A DNA stretch of 64,000 nucleotides from Stutzerimonas stutzeri (GTDB lineage: Bacteria > Pseudomonadota > Gammaproteobacteria > Pseudomonadales > Pseudomonadaceae). The notes beneath the pieces were generated by a model. It ran no database searches and was not told the origin of the DNA. It saw nothing but the letters and a program-made list of their open reading frames with translations. Both the position numbers and the translations under genes were made by a program. Location of the stretch: contig NZ_CP073105.1 in NCBI RefSeq assembly GCF_018138085.1, positions 4,836,001-4,900,000 of the forward strand. Direction: 5' to 3'. How positions within the stretch are numbered: position 1 is the stretch's first letter; every line of letters begins with the position of its first letter. This document shows positions 35,272-44,807 of the stretch, piece after piece.

Positions 35272-37746
35272 TCAGAACTGATGAGTGATGGTCGCCACGA
35301 CATTGCGCTCAGCACCCAGATAGCACGAGGACGCGCTGTAGCAGGAGGCAACGTAGTACTCATCGGTCAGGTTGTTGGCATTGAGCCGAACCGAGGTGCC
35401 GAGCAACCCCAATCTGCGCAGGTCATAGCCAATAGAGGCATCGAACAGAGTGTAGGACGGCACTTTGAAGTCATGCGCATCGTTACCCCAACTATAGCCG
35501 ACATACCTCGCGCCGCCCCCTATGTTCAACCCGGAGAGAAGACCTTCGGCGAAGTTATAGTCGGCCCAAAGACTGGCCATTCGCTCGGGGGTCTGATACG
35601 GCGTATTGCCCTTGGCATTCACCACGGCACCGGACGTGTCGAAGGTAAAATAGTGCTTGCTGTATTCGACATCGTTCAGCGTGACACTTCCCAGCAAGCG
35701 CAGACGCTCCGTTACGCTCACCCGAGCTTCGAGTTCGACACCTCGCGATTTCATCCCGCCGACGCCTTTATAAAAGTTGTCAGTTACCAGGCTGTTTTCC
35801 TTGGCGAAGAGATTCTCCATCTCGATGGTGAAAAACGACAGGGTGTACAGATCATTACGACCGACTGGCTGAAACTTCACACCTGCTTCCCATTGCTTGC
35901 CGGTGGTCGGCTTGAGTATCTGGGCGCCACTGGAATAGTTGGAGGTCGGATTGAACGAAGTGGAATAGCTAAGGTAAGGCGATACGCCGTTGTCGAACGC
36001 ATAGAGCACGCCGGCGTGACCGCTGAGCTTCTCGCCCTGATTCGCATCCTTGCCTTTGATGGCATCGTCGATCGAGACGTCGTACCAGTCCTGCCGCAGG
36101 CCGAAGGAGAAGTTCCAGTTGTCCAGTTCGATCAGATCCTGCACATAGAGGCCTGCCTGCTTCTGTCGGCGAAGCGCGTTACTGCTGGTGGCTGGGCCGG
36201 CCAAGTCGTTACTTGTATAGATGGGGTTGGCGATGTCCAGCGGGCTGACAGTGCTGTAATCGTATTCGTCGAGCGTCTTGTTCTTGGTGGACTGGTAATC
36301 CAGTCCGACCACGACCGTGTGCAGCACCGAACCGGTGCTGAAATCCGCTTGCAACATGTTGTCGACGATCCATGCGTGGAGACTTTCCTCGCCTCCGCTG
36401 AAGCCACGGTACAGAAGATTGCTGGTCGGACCATAGTAGCCGCTCTGCCAAACCTGGCTGTTTTCGACTTCTGCATCCAGATAGCGGAAGTTCTGTCTCG
36501 CGCTCCATACATCATTGAAGCGGTGCTGGAACTCGTAGCCGACCATCTTCTGGGTACGCTTGAACTCTTCGATATCCGGATCGCCCTCGAAAAAGCTGCC
36601 GGAAAGTCGTTCTCCGTTGCGCTTCTCCAGCGTTCCGGAAGCCGGCAGACTGCCGTGATAGCCGCCGTTGGGATCGTGCTGCAAATAGGCATAGAGGTTG
36701 AGGCTGGTGTCATCGTTGAGGTAGATCGCCAGGCTTGGCATCAGCGCGTAGCGAGTCTCCTCGACATGATCGACCTGGCTGTCGGCATCCTCGGATACGC
36801 CGAGCACGCGGTAAGCGATGTTCTCATTTAGCGGCCCGGTCACATCAAACCCTAGGCTCTTATAGTCATTGCTGCCGTAGGAGAGATCGATGCGCGCGGC
36901 CTCGGTGAATTGCGGCCGCTTGGTGGTCAGCGACGCCAGACCTCCAGGGTTGCTGCGGCCATAAAGGACAGACGATGGTCCCTTGAGTACGTCGATGCGC
37001 TCAATGAAATAAGGATCGATCTGCAAGCTGCTGTACGAGCCCGGGTCGCCCATGGATTTCAGGCCGTCAATGATGATGTTGTCCACCGACCCGTCATTGA
37101 TCCCACGCATTGCCAGATAATCGTAGCGCCGCGTATTGCCGTAGGGATTACTGAGCACACCCGGGGTGTAGCGCACCGCTTCTGCGACAGTCATCGAGCC
37201 CTGTTTGTCGATCTGCTCCCGCGTCACCACCGAAACACTCTGCGAAGTACGTACCAGCGGCATGCTCGTTTTAGTCGCCACGCTGCTATGGGTGGCGTTG
37301 TAGCCTTCCATCTCGCCCAGGGCGTTACCCAAGGCAAAGCCTTCGACCACCATGGGCTTTAGTTCGACAGTCCCGGCCTGCTCCTGGCGCGGCGCCAGCG
37401 AGTAGGTGCCGCGCTCGTCGCGCACCGCCTGCAGCCCGCTCCCTTGAAGCAGCGCTTCGAAGCCTTCCTCGACGCCGTATTGGCCTTGCAGACCGCTCGA
37501 TTGCCGCCCTTCGATCAGGCGCGCATCGACCGACAGCATCACCCCGGCTTCGCCGGCGAAGCGGCTAAGCGCGCTGGACAGCGGACCGGCGGGGATATCG
37601 TAGCCACGCACCGACTGCTGGCTGGCGGACTGTGCCCAGGCTGCCGGCGAGGCGGCGAGGGCTGCCAGCGGCAGGCAGAGCATGGCGGCGCGAACGGCTT
37701 GGGCGAGCGTACTGGGGCGGCGGAACGGAAGAGCGATGGAGCGCAT
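35272..37746 (-). CDS. TonB-dependent siderophore receptor with STN signalling domain
   Basis: This 824-residue outer-membrane receptor has, in order, a signal peptide (cleaved near AAWAQ), an STN domain (about residues 45-120, YDIPAGPLSSALSRFAGEAG) that contacts FecR, a plug with IERIDVLKGPSSVLYGRSNPGG, and a 22-strand barrel ending in THQF. It imports a ferric siderophore, probably of the hydroxamate (ferrichrome/ferrioxamine) class judging by FoxA/FpvA-like features; the ligand is uncertain. AAGGATG precedes the ATG. The fecI-fecR pair upstream is the expected signalling partner. Confidence 0.92.
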   Translation of the reverse strand: MRSIALPFRRPSTLAQAVRAAMLCLPLAALAASPAAWAQSASQQSVRGYDIPAGPLSSALSRFAGEAGVMLSVDARLIEGRQSSGLQGQYGVEEGFEALLQGSGLQAVRDERGTYSLAPRQEQAGTVELKPMVVEGFALGNALGEMEGYNATHSSVATKTSMPLVRTSQSVSVVTREQIDKQGSMTVAEAVRYTPGVLSNPYGNTRRYDYLAMRGINDGSVDNIIIDGLKSMGDPGSYSSLQIDPYFIERIDVLKGPSSVLYGRSNPGGLASLTTKRPQFTEAARIDLSYGSNDYKSLGFDVTGPLNENIAYRVLGVSEDADSQVDHVEETRYALMPSLAIYLNDDTSLNLYAYLQHDPNGGYHGSLPASGTLEKRNGERLSGSFFEGDPDIEEFKRTQKMVGYEFQHRFNDVWSARQNFRYLDAEVENSQVWQSGYYGPTSNLLYRGFSGGEESLHAWIVDNMLQADFSTGSVLHTVVVGLDYQSTKNKTLDEYDYSTVSPLDIANPIYTSNDLAGPATSSNALRRQKQAGLYVQDLIELDNWNFSFGLRQDWYDVSIDDAIKGKDANQGEKLSGHAGVLYAFDNGVSPYLSYSTSFNPTSNYSSGAQILKPTTGKQWEAGVKFQPVGRNDLYTLSFFTIEMENLFAKENSLVTDNFYKGVGGMKSRGVELEARVSVTERLRLLGSVTLNDVEYSKHYFTFDTSGAVVNAKGNTPYQTPERMASLWADYNFAEGLLSGLNIGGGARYVGYSWGNDAHDFKVPSYTLFDASIGYDLRRLGLLGTSVRLNANNLTDEYYVASCYSASSCYLGAERNVVATITHQF

Positions 37747-37865
37747 GAGTCATCCTTTTTGCGAGGCAAAATCGTGATCGTTGCCGTTATGCCCAGCGAC
37801 ATGGCAAAAAGGGAACTGCGGATAAGAATTTTTTGCATTCGTGTTAATGAAACACTGAAAGCCCG

Positions 37866-38807
37866 TTACGCGGGTTCGAGGCTCACCCACCACGGCAGTC
37901 GGCGGTTGATGCGAAGCGCCAGCGTGTCCGCCAACACGTCCAGTACCCGATCGGTGTCTGCCAAGGGGTAAGCGCCCACCACGCGCAGGCCCGCCACACG
38001 CGGATCGCAACCGAGATAACCCTGGCGATAGCGCGCCAGCTCAGCGACGAACGCATCCAGGCGCAGGTTATCGGCCACCAGAACACCATCGGCCCAGGAT
38101 TGGCGGCCCGACTGCACGGCGCGTTCGGGCTCGACGTGACGGCCATCGAAGGCGATCTGTCGGCCGCCGATGACGGTGCGCGAATGCCGTTGCCCGCTGG
38201 GCATGACCTCGACCGCGCCGTCGAACACACTGAGCTGAGTGCTGCCGTCACGTTGCACTACCGAAAACCGGGCGGCGGCGTGCGTCCGTAAGCTGCCTTC
38301 CGCCGTGCGCAGCACCAGCGGACGGGGCTCGGCCGCGGCCTGCATCAGCAGCTCGCCGCGGTACAACGAGAACTGACGGGTGCGCCCTTCGAAGGCGACA
38401 TCCACCGCGCTGTCGGTGTTCAGCCACAGCCGCGAACCATCATCGAGCCGCCAGTCGCGCACTTCGCCAACGGCGGTGCGCTGGTCAGCCGTCCAATTTC
38501 GCCAAGGCATCGCACCCGCGACAAGCGCCAGCGCGCCGCCGCCGCAAAGGATCGACAGGGCTTTCAGCGCTTGTCGGCGTGTGGGTTGTCCCGATCGCAA
38601 CAAAGCTGTGGTCGCGGGGTTGAAGGGATCGCCAGCCAAAGGCTCCAGACGTCCGCTGATCCGCTCCACCCGCTGCCAGGCCCGGGCGTGTTCCGGCGCG
38701 GCCAGCCAGGCACGCCAAGCCTCGCGGTCGGCCTCGCTGACCGAATCGGACTGCAGCACCGCAAACCACTGCGCCGCCGCCTGCAGCACCTGATAATCGA
38801 GGCTCAT
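37866..38807 (-). CDS. FecR-family anti-sigma regulator
   Basis: This 313-residue single-pass membrane protein has an N-terminal DUF4880/anti-sigma part (AAAQWFAVLQSDSVSEADREAW), a membrane segment (ALSILCGGGALALVAGAMPW) and a periplasmic FecR domain (VGEVRDWRLDDGSRLWLNTDSAV) with the STN-like end that touches the receptor. It holds the sigma factor inactive until the receptor signals. The ATG overlaps the sigma stop codon (ATGA) and has GAGGAGGAG before it. Confidence 0.9.
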   Translation of the reverse strand: MSLDYQVLQAAAQWFAVLQSDSVSEADREAWRAWLAAPEHARAWQRVERISGRLEPLAGDPFNPATTALLRSGQPTRRQALKALSILCGGGALALVAGAMPWRNWTADQRTAVGEVRDWRLDDGSRLWLNTDSAVDVAFEGRTRQFSLYRGELLMQAAAEPRPLVLRTAEGSLRTHAAARFSVVQRDGSTQLSVFDGAVEVMPSGQRHSRTVIGGRQIAFDGRHVEPERAVQSGRQSWADGVLVADNLRLDAFVAELARYRQGYLGCDPRVAGLRVVGAYPLADTDRVLDVLADTLALRINRRLPWWVSLEPA

Positions 38808-39322
38808 GGCTCCTCCTCGGCCAGCGTCAGGCAATGCAGCATGGCCTGCGCCATGTATTTCTTGACCATCCGCTCGGACACCTCGAGCTCGACGGCAATC
38901 GCCGCGTAGGTCAACCCATGCAACTGCGACAGCAGGAATGCGCGGCGCACCTTGTGCGGCAGCCGCGTAAGCATCGCATCGACCTGCATCAGCGTTTCGA
39001 TAGTCAGCGCCTGGGATTCCGGCGACGGCATGACCGCCTCCGGCTGCAAGGCGAGCGCATCCAGATAGGCCTGCTCGATCTGCTTGCGGCGCCAGTGATT
39101 GATCAGCAGCCCTTTGGCGATGGTGTGCAGGTAGGCTCGAGGTTCACGTATGGCGTCCAGACCATGATTTTTGCTCAGCACGCGGACAAAAGTGTCCTGC
39201 GCCAGATCGGCAGCCTTCTGACTGCAGCCCAGCTGCCGCCGCAACCAGCCGTTCAGCCAACCCTGATGGTCGACATACAGCCGGTGCACCAGCGGATGCT
39301 TGACCATACCCTCGGTCGCCAT
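38804..39322 (-). CDS. FecI-type ECF sigma factor
   Basis: This 172-residue sigma-70 family factor has region 2 (LAQDTFVRVLSKNHGL, EPRAYLHTIAKGLLINHWRR) and region 4 (LPHKVRRAFLLSQLHGLTYAAIAVELEVSERMVKKYMAQA). It directs transcription of the downstream siderophore receptor gene. It leads the fecI-fecR-receptor group and has a Fur-like site before it. The ribosome site is weak. Confidence 0.92.
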   Translation of the reverse strand: MATEGMVKHPLVHRLYVDHQGWLNGWLRRQLGCSQKAADLAQDTFVRVLSKNHGLDAIREPRAYLHTIAKGLLINHWRRKQIEQAYLDALALQPEAVMPSPESQALTIETLMQVDAMLTRLPHKVRRAFLLSQLHGLTYAAIAVELEVSERMVKKYMAQAMLHCLTLAEEEP

Positions 39323-39345
39323 GGTCGTACCCTTCGCCTTGAAAG

Positions 39346-39372
39346 ATGTTAATGCTAACGCTTCTCATAAAC
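39346..39372 (-). promoter_or_regulatory. possible Fur box upstream of the sigma gene
   Basis: On the minus strand TTTATGAGAAGCGTTAGCAT has a good match to the ATGAGAA part and a weaker one to the second half of the Fur consensus GATAATGATAATCATTATC. The position, about 25-50 bases before the start codon, is right for iron repression. A profile search would be needed to confirm it. Confidence 0.45.
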
Positions 39373-39473
39373 ACAAAGCTATGCCCCTCCGCATTTCATC
39401 GCGCTTAGCCAGGAGGCCTTCAGACTTCCCTGACTGGACTAGGCTTTCTGCATACCCACTTTGGAGTCTCGAC

Positions 39474-39998
39474 ATGAAACCCATCATTCCGCTCTGTACC
39501 GCTGCATTACTGCTCGGTGCGCTTCCCGTTCAGGCGCTGGAAATGCTGCCTGGGCTATGGGAATTTTCCAGCGACAACATTGAAGTAGACGGCACGCAGA
39601 TGCCGGGCATGGCGGAAATGGTCGAGCAGATGAAGGGACTGCCGCCTGAGCAGAAGAAAATGATGCAAGAGATGCTCGCTGCCCAAGGCGTCGAGCTAGG
39701 CGCTGGCGGGGTGCGCATGTGCCTGAGCGAGGCTCAGGTAAAATCACGCGAGCTGCCGTTTCAGGACGAACCTGGCTGCAGCCAGGAACTGGTCGAACGA
39801 ACCGACAGCCTGTGGAAATTCACCTTCGATTGCCCTGATGCCAAGGGCAAAGGCGAGACCCAGCTGATCAGCGAGCGCGAGGTGGTCAGCACGATCGAAA
39901 GCGACTATCAGGTCGGCACACAGCAGGGCAACAGCCGCATGCAGTCCCGTGGCAAATGGCTGGGCAAGGACTGCGGCTCACTCAAGCCGCGGACGTAG
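39474..39998 (+). CDS. DUF3617 exported protein
   Basis: This 174-residue protein has a signal peptide (LCTAALLLGALPVQAL) followed by MLPGLWEFSSDNIEVDG and later ESDYQVGTQQGNSRMQSRGKWLGKDC, the DUF3617 pattern found in many proteobacterial periplasmic proteins of unknown role. A methionine-rich helix (MPGMAEMVEQMKGLPPEQKK) lies near the N-terminus. TTGGAG precedes the ATG. Confidence 0.75.
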   Translation: MKPIIPLCTAALLLGALPVQALEMLPGLWEFSSDNIEVDGTQMPGMAEMVEQMKGLPPEQKKMMQEMLAAQGVELGAGGVRMCLSEAQVKSRELPFQDEPGCSQELVERTDSLWKFTFDCPDAKGKGETQLISEREVVSTIESDYQVGTQQGNSRMQSRGKWLGKDCGSLKPRT

Positions 39999-40039
39999 CG
40001 CAAGGTTTCACGTGGAACCTATGGATATCCTGTCCGGCG

Positions 40040-40396
40040 TTATTCCTTAACCCATTCACCGCCGCTGGTCTGTTCGCAGGCCGGCTGGAGGAAACGCGCG
40101 TCACTGGCGACCCCGTAATAGTGGATGTCCTGGCGATAGGGCATATTGGACACCTGGGCGTTGCGACAAACGCCGAACGCACCGGTCGGGCACTGCTCGA
40201 CGAAGGTGACCTCGACCTGCTGATCCTTGAGCTGAGGCTGGCAAAAGCCGGATCGGAACAGCTCGGTCGGAATCGTGCGATTCTGTTGGCAGAGCTTTAC
40301 CTCGATCCGCTCATCCTGGCTGTGTACAACGCAGCCCTCGGCCCACGCCTGACCGGCAATGCCCAGCGACAGCAACAGAAAACACATTGAACGCAT
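40040..40396 (-). CDS. conserved exported protein of unknown function
   Basis: This 118-residue protein has a signal peptide (MRSMCFLLLSLGIAGQAWAE) and six cysteines in the mature part (GCVVHSQDERIEVKLCQQ, GFCQP, EQCPTGAFGVCRN, PACEQ), enough for three disulfides. The cysteine spacing suggests a small disulfide-rich periplasmic protein. I do not recognise a function. AAGGGTG precedes the ATG. It is convergent with the DUF3617 gene. Confidence 0.7.
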   Translation of the reverse strand: MRSMCFLLLSLGIAGQAWAEGCVVHSQDERIEVKLCQQNRTIPTELFRSGFCQPQLKDQQVEVTFVEQCPTGAFGVCRNAQVSNMPYRQDIHYYGVASDARFLQPACEQTSGGEWVKE

Positions 40397-40479
40397 CGAA
40401 CCGCACCCTTGATCTGCCCGCCGAAACTCTAGCATGCAGGCCCTGAAATCACCTCCAACCCAGCCACCGAATACGCACC

Positions 40480-41454
40480 ATGGCGCATATGCTGACCCAC
40501 ATACCTACCCATGTAATCTGCGGGCCGCTCGGCGCCGGCAAGACCAGCCTGATCCGCTCGCTACTGGCGCAGAAGCCTGCCGATGAACGCTGGGCAGTGC
40601 TGATCAACGAGTTCGGCCAGATTGGACTCGACGCCGCTCTGCTCACTACCGATGAGTCGGGGGTCAGCCTGGCCGAGGTCGCTGGCGGCTGTCTGTGTTG
40701 CGTCAACGGCGTGCCGTTTCAGGTCGGCTTGAGCCGCTTGTTGCGCAAGGCCAAACCGGACCGCCTGTTGATAGAGCCCTCAGGGTTGGGACATCCGGCC
40801 GAACTGCTGACGCAACTCGGCGAGCCGCCCTGGCACGAGGTGCTGGCGTTGCAGCCGTGCGTGACCGTGCTCGACGCCGCGGCGCTGGCGCGTGGCGAGC
40901 CGTTGCCGCCGAGCCAGCAACAGGCACTGCAGAGCAGTGGCTTGCTGGTGCTTAACAAGTATGAGCAGCTGGATCAGGCGGATCGTCAGCGCCTCGCCGC
41001 GTCGTTGCCGGCGTTACCCCTGCGCTGGACATGTGAAGGCGACCTGCCGATCGCGGAGCTGCCAGGCATCGGCGTCCGCGCCGGGCTGGCCGCTGACATT
41101 CCAGCGCCCCTGCCCGCTGCCGCCGGCGTAGCCGGTGGTGTCTGGCTGAATCCGCAACAGCCCGTCTGCCAGGGTCAGGGCAGCGCTGACGGCTGGAGCA
41201 TCGGCTGGCGCTGGCATCCGAGTCAGTGCTTCGATCCGCAACGCATCACCCAGTGGCTCGGCAGCCTGGCGTGGCGCCGCGCGAAGCTGGTTGTGCACGG
41301 TCCCGATGGCTGGCACTCGGCCAATGCGCTGGCCGGCGAGCCGATGCGGTTCATGCCCAGCGAATGGCGCAAGGATTCGAGGCTCGAACTGATCTTCGCT
41401 GAACCGCAGGATGAAGAACGTCTGAAAGCAGACATGGCCGCCTGTCGGCTCTAG
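40480..41454 (+). CDS. CobW/COG0523-family GTPase metallochaperone
   Basis: This 324-residue cytoplasmic GTPase has the P-loop GPLGAGKTSLIRSLL, the metal-binding GGCLCCVNG (CxCC), the Walker B-like LLIEPSGLGHP and the base-recognition VLNKYEQLDQ. The C-terminal CobW_C domain is short. Such proteins deliver zinc, cobalt or iron to target enzymes, and some are Zur regulated. No Zur-like box is seen in front of this one. The start could also be three codons later; neither has a clear ribosome site. Confidence 0.85.
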   Translation: MAHMLTHIPTHVICGPLGAGKTSLIRSLLAQKPADERWAVLINEFGQIGLDAALLTTDESGVSLAEVAGGCLCCVNGVPFQVGLSRLLRKAKPDRLLIEPSGLGHPAELLTQLGEPPWHEVLALQPCVTVLDAAALARGEPLPPSQQQALQSSGLLVLNKYEQLDQADRQRLAASLPALPLRWTCEGDLPIAELPGIGVRAGLAADIPAPLPAAAGVAGGVWLNPQQPVCQGQGSADGWSIGWRWHPSQCFDPQRITQWLGSLAWRRAKLVVHGPDGWHSANALAGEPMRFMPSEWRKDSRLELIFAEPQDEERLKADMAACRL

Positions 41455-41461
41455 CGCAGGC

Positions 41462-41836
41462 TCACTCGTTGCGACGGCGCCAGTCGTCCAGCTGGATCAC
41501 CCGGCCCGAATCCGGCGGCGCACGGAAAGGATGCGCCTCCATCTCGATCGGCCCCGGACGGGCGCCGAACATGACGATGCTGCCCTGATGGCGCTGCTCA
41601 CCGGTAACGGTGAACTCGAAGCCGTAGATCCGTGCGAAACGGCGCTGCCCCCGCGCATCGCGAATCACACCCAGACGGCGAAACGCCACATTGCCATCCA
41701 ACAGCTCGACATCCATCTTCTCGCAGTGGCGGCGCACCGCTGCCAGCGCGCGCTCACGAATGCCATGCGAATGCCAAAGCCAGGCGGCAGCTGTCAGCAG
41801 CAAGAGGAAAATGAACAGATTGCCGAGCGTCACCAT
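41462..41836 (-). CDS. DUF3301 membrane-anchored protein
   Basis: This 124-residue protein has one N-terminal membrane helix (LFIFLLLLTAAAWLWHSHGI) and a basic cytoplasmic domain ending in VIQLDDWRRRNE, matching DUF3301. The function is unknown. It is convergent with the CobW-family gene, seven bases apart. Confidence 0.75.
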   Translation of the reverse strand: MVTLGNLFIFLLLLTAAAWLWHSHGIRERALAAVRRHCEKMDVELLDGNVAFRRLGVIRDARGQRRFARIYGFEFTVTGEQRHQGSIVMFGARPGPIEMEAHPFRAPPDSGRVIQLDDWRRRNE

Positions 41837-41924
41837 GGCCGTTGCACCCGCTGGCAGACCGCCGCGACCGGCAGCTGCCGAACGGCCATCGGCACTACGC
41901 GCCCACAGGCCCGGACCAGGCCGC

Positions 41925-42332
41925 TCAACTTTCCAGCCAGACGTCGCGCGCCCAGTGCCACACCGATTCCCAGCTCTCGTCGGTCAGCTCGTGCTCGTTG
42001 CCGTCGAAGAGCATGACCTCACCCTCGAGATCGACCACGTAGTAATCCGGCCCGTCCTGGCAGATCGGCAGCAGGTCGCGCGCCACGCCCGCATCCCAGG
42101 CGTTTGCCGCCACTTCCGGCAGATAGGTGTGCGATTGCGGATCGACAGCGGTAACCGGTTCCAACCGGCCATATACGACGTCACTGACCGTCAGCAGGAA
42201 CTCGCGCAGGCCGAACGGCAGATTGATCAGCAATTCTTCCTCGACCTCGACCAGGCGGTCATCGTCCGGCAGTTCCAGTGGCACCGGTACCGGCTCGTTG
42301 AGTTCACGCAGTTGCTCGATCACCTCTTCCAT
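41925..42332 (-). CDS. SMI1/KNR4-family protein
   Basis: This 135-residue acidic protein follows the SMI1/KNR4 (SUKH) fold. It has an N-terminal helix with LRELNEPVPVPLELPDDDRL, then VEEELLINLPFGLREFLLTVSDVVYGRLEPV and the DYYVVDLEGEVMLFDG strands. SUKH proteins are often immunity proteins against contact-dependent toxins, but no toxin gene is nearby, so a housekeeping role is as likely. GGGGGA precedes the ATG. Confidence 0.75.
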   Translation of the reverse strand: MEEVIEQLRELNEPVPVPLELPDDDRLVEVEEELLINLPFGLREFLLTVSDVVYGRLEPVTAVDPQSHTYLPEVAANAWDAGVARDLLPICQDGPDYYVVDLEGEVMLFDGNEHELTDESWESVWHWARDVWLES

Positions 42333-42541
42333 GACAGTCCCCCTTCTGCAGTCATCCGGAATGCGCCGTTTATACAAGCCCTCGCATTGGCTAGCCAGTA
42401 CCAGTCGCGCTAAAGTGACCGCCGCTCGAAAAACCGGTGTGCCGGCGTCATGCAACCGCAATACGACTGGCAGCATCCGGTGACAACCGCAAGGATGCCT
42501 GCCCGCCGCGCCCGCTCGCCCGGGCTCGATTAGGAGACATC

Positions 42542-44794
42542 GTGGCATCCACCGCAGAAAACCACAGCCTCGCGATCGCTCAGTGTGGCGAAGAACCCAT
42601 ACATATCCCAGGCAGCATTCAGCCTCACGGCTTTTTGCTGGTGTTGCGCGAGCCTCAGCTGACCATCACCCAGGCCAGCGACAACGTCTCGCAATGGCTC
42701 GGCATCGACGCCCAGGCATTGCTCGGCCGTCCGCTCACCGAGCTGATCGGCGAATGTGGCTTCGCCGAGCGCCTGGCTGCGCTGGCCGAAGACGACCACA
42801 ATCCGTTTCACCTGAGCGATATCAGTTTCACGCTGCCGGATCGCGGCGATCGTCCGTCGTTCGCCTTGATGGCCCACCGTTACGCGGGCCAGCTAATCGT
42901 CGAGTTCGAGTCCGCTGGTAGTTCCGGCAAGGCCTACGACACGCTCTATCCATTGATGCGGACGTTCGTGGTGCAACTGCAGGAAGCGCAGGAGCTCGAA
43001 CTCATCTGCCAACTGGCCGTGCGCGAAGTCAAACGCATTACCGGCTTCGGTCGGGTCAAGGCCTACCGCTTCGATGCCCAGGGCAACGGCCTGGTGTTGG
43101 CCGAAGAAGCCGACGAGGGCTACCCGCGCTATCTCGGCTTGTGCTTCCCCGCCTCGGACATCCCACCGCAAGCGCGCCAGCTCTACCGCAGCAACCTGAT
43201 CCGCGTGATACACGACGCCAACTATCAGCCCTCCCCGCTGGTGCCCGCGCTCAATCCGGACACCGGCAAGCCGCTGGACCTGAGTTTCGCCGCGCTGCGC
43301 AGCGTGTCGCCGGTGCACCTGCAGTACATGCGCAATATGGGCACCCTCGCCTCCATGTCGATCTCGATCGTCATTCGCGACCAGCTGTGGGGCATGATTT
43401 CCTGCCATGACGCCGCCCCGCGCCGCGTCGGCTACCAAACGCGTACGGCCTGCGAACTGCTGGGACGCATCCTGTCACTGCAGATCGAAGCGAAGGAAGC
43501 GGCAATGCTGGCCCAGCGCAAACTGGAACTGCGCCGCCAGACCGTTGAGCTGCTGTCGGCGATGGCTGACCAGGACAGTGTCATCGAGGGCTTCAGACAT
43601 CTACCCTCGGTGGTGCTCGGCTTCGCCGACGCCGACGGCGCCGCGATCATCTCTGACGAGCGCCAGGAGACCGTCGGCGAGACCCCGCCTGCCGAACTGC
43701 TGACGGCCCTGACGCAATGGTTGTCGCAGCAGCACGAGCGGCTGGTATTCAGCACCGATAGCGTGACGCGTGACATCCCCACATTGCCGGAACTGGCCTC
43801 GCACTGCGCCGGTGTCCTGGCGATATCGATATCGCGGCTACACCCGCATTACCTGCTGTGGTTTCGCCGCGAGCGAATCCAGACGGTGAACTGGGCGGGT
43901 CAGCAGGACAAGCAGAGCGACGGTCACGGCGGCCTGTCGCCACGCAACAGTTTCGAAAGCTGGCGCGAGACGGTCAGCGGTTATGCCCAGTCCTGGCAGC
44001 CGGTAGAACTCGAAGGGGCGTTAGAGCTGCGTACTGCCGTGCTCGGCATCGTCCTGCGCAAGGCTGAGGAAATGGCGCAGCTGGCCGGCGAGCTGCGCGA
44101 AAGCAACAAGGAGCTGGAGTCGTTCTCCTACAGCGTCTCGCATGATTTGCGCGCACCGCTGCGGCACATTGCCGGCTACGCCGAGCTTCTCGGGGAGCTC
44201 GAAAGCAGCAAGCTCAGCGATCGCGGGCTACGTTTCCTCGACAACATCAGCGACGCGGCCCGTTTCGCCGGCACGCTGGTCGACAACCTGCTGAGTTTTT
44301 CGCAGATGGGCCGTGCGGCGCTGCGCCTGTCGGACGTCAACCTGCAGGCGCTGGTCGAGTCCATTCGTCAGGAAATGGCGCCGGATTGTGAAGGTCGCCA
44401 GATAGAATGGCGGCTCAATCCCATGCCGATCGTGGTCGCTGACGCCGCCTTCATCCACATGGCGCTGCGCAACCTGATCTCGAACGCCATCAAGTACAGC
44501 CGCACGCGCGAGCACGCCGTCATCGAGATCGGTGCCGAAGCTCGCGCCGAAGCGACCATCGTTTATGTCCGCGACAACGGCGTGGGCTTCAACATGCAAT
44601 ACGCCAGCAAGCTGTTCGGGGTCTTTCAGCGCCTGCATCGGATGGAAGAATTCGAAGGCACCGGCATCGGACTGGCCAGTGTGCGCCGGATCGTCGAGCG
44701 CCACGATGGCCAGGTATGGGCCACCGGCGAGCTGGGCCAGGGTGCCACCTTCTTCTTTTCGCTTCCAAGACTGAGCTATGCCTCACCCATTTAG
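42542..44794 (+). CDS. bphP: bacteriophytochrome histidine kinase
   Basis: This 750-residue red/far-red light sensor kinase starts at a GTG with TAGGAGA upstream. In order: the N-terminal extension with the biliverdin-binding cysteine (Cys15, QCGEEPIHIPGSIQPHG), a PAS domain, a GAF domain (PASDIPPQAR, YMRNMGTLASMSISI, WGMISCH), a PHY domain with the tongue (WFRRE and PRNSFESWRE), a HisKA domain (SYSVSHDLRAPLRHI) and the ATPase domain (NLISNAIKYS, DNGVGF, GTGIGLA). It binds biliverdin, made by the haem oxygenase encoded at the end of the same operon, and should phosphorylate the receiver protein encoded next. Confidence 0.95.
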   Translation: MASTAENHSLAIAQCGEEPIHIPGSIQPHGFLLVLREPQLTITQASDNVSQWLGIDAQALLGRPLTELIGECGFAERLAALAEDDHNPFHLSDISFTLPDRGDRPSFALMAHRYAGQLIVEFESAGSSGKAYDTLYPLMRTFVVQLQEAQELELICQLAVREVKRITGFGRVKAYRFDAQGNGLVLAEEADEGYPRYLGLCFPASDIPPQARQLYRSNLIRVIHDANYQPSPLVPALNPDTGKPLDLSFAALRSVSPVHLQYMRNMGTLASMSISIVIRDQLWGMISCHDAAPRRVGYQTRTACELLGRILSLQIEAKEAAMLAQRKLELRRQTVELLSAMADQDSVIEGFRHLPSVVLGFADADGAAIISDERQETVGETPPAELLTALTQWLSQQHERLVFSTDSVTRDIPTLPELASHCAGVLAISISRLHPHYLLWFRRERIQTVNWAGQQDKQSDGHGGLSPRNSFESWRETVSGYAQSWQPVELEGALELRTAVLGIVLRKAEEMAQLAGELRESNKELESFSYSVSHDLRAPLRHIAGYAELLGELESSKLSDRGLRFLDNISDAARFAGTLVDNLLSFSQMGRAALRLSDVNLQALVESIRQEMAPDCEGRQIEWRLNPMPIVVADAAFIHMALRNLISNAIKYSRTREHAVIEIGAEARAEATIVYVRDNGVGFNMQYASKLFGVFQRLHRMEEFEGTGIGLASVRRIVERHDGQVWATGELGQGATFFFSLPRLSYASPI

Positions 44795-44807
44795 TACAGG
44801 ACTCTAG

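Noticed and set aside
37747..37865. FecI-dependent promoter before the siderophore receptor
   Set aside because: It must exist by analogy, but no convincing GGAAAT-type -35 element could be picked out by eye, so no site is annotated.
42542..44794. Start of the phytochrome at an upstream ATG near 42437
   Set aside because: The extension has no homology to phytochrome N-termini, while the GTG at 42542 has a good ribosome site and places the chromophore cysteine at residue 15 as expected.
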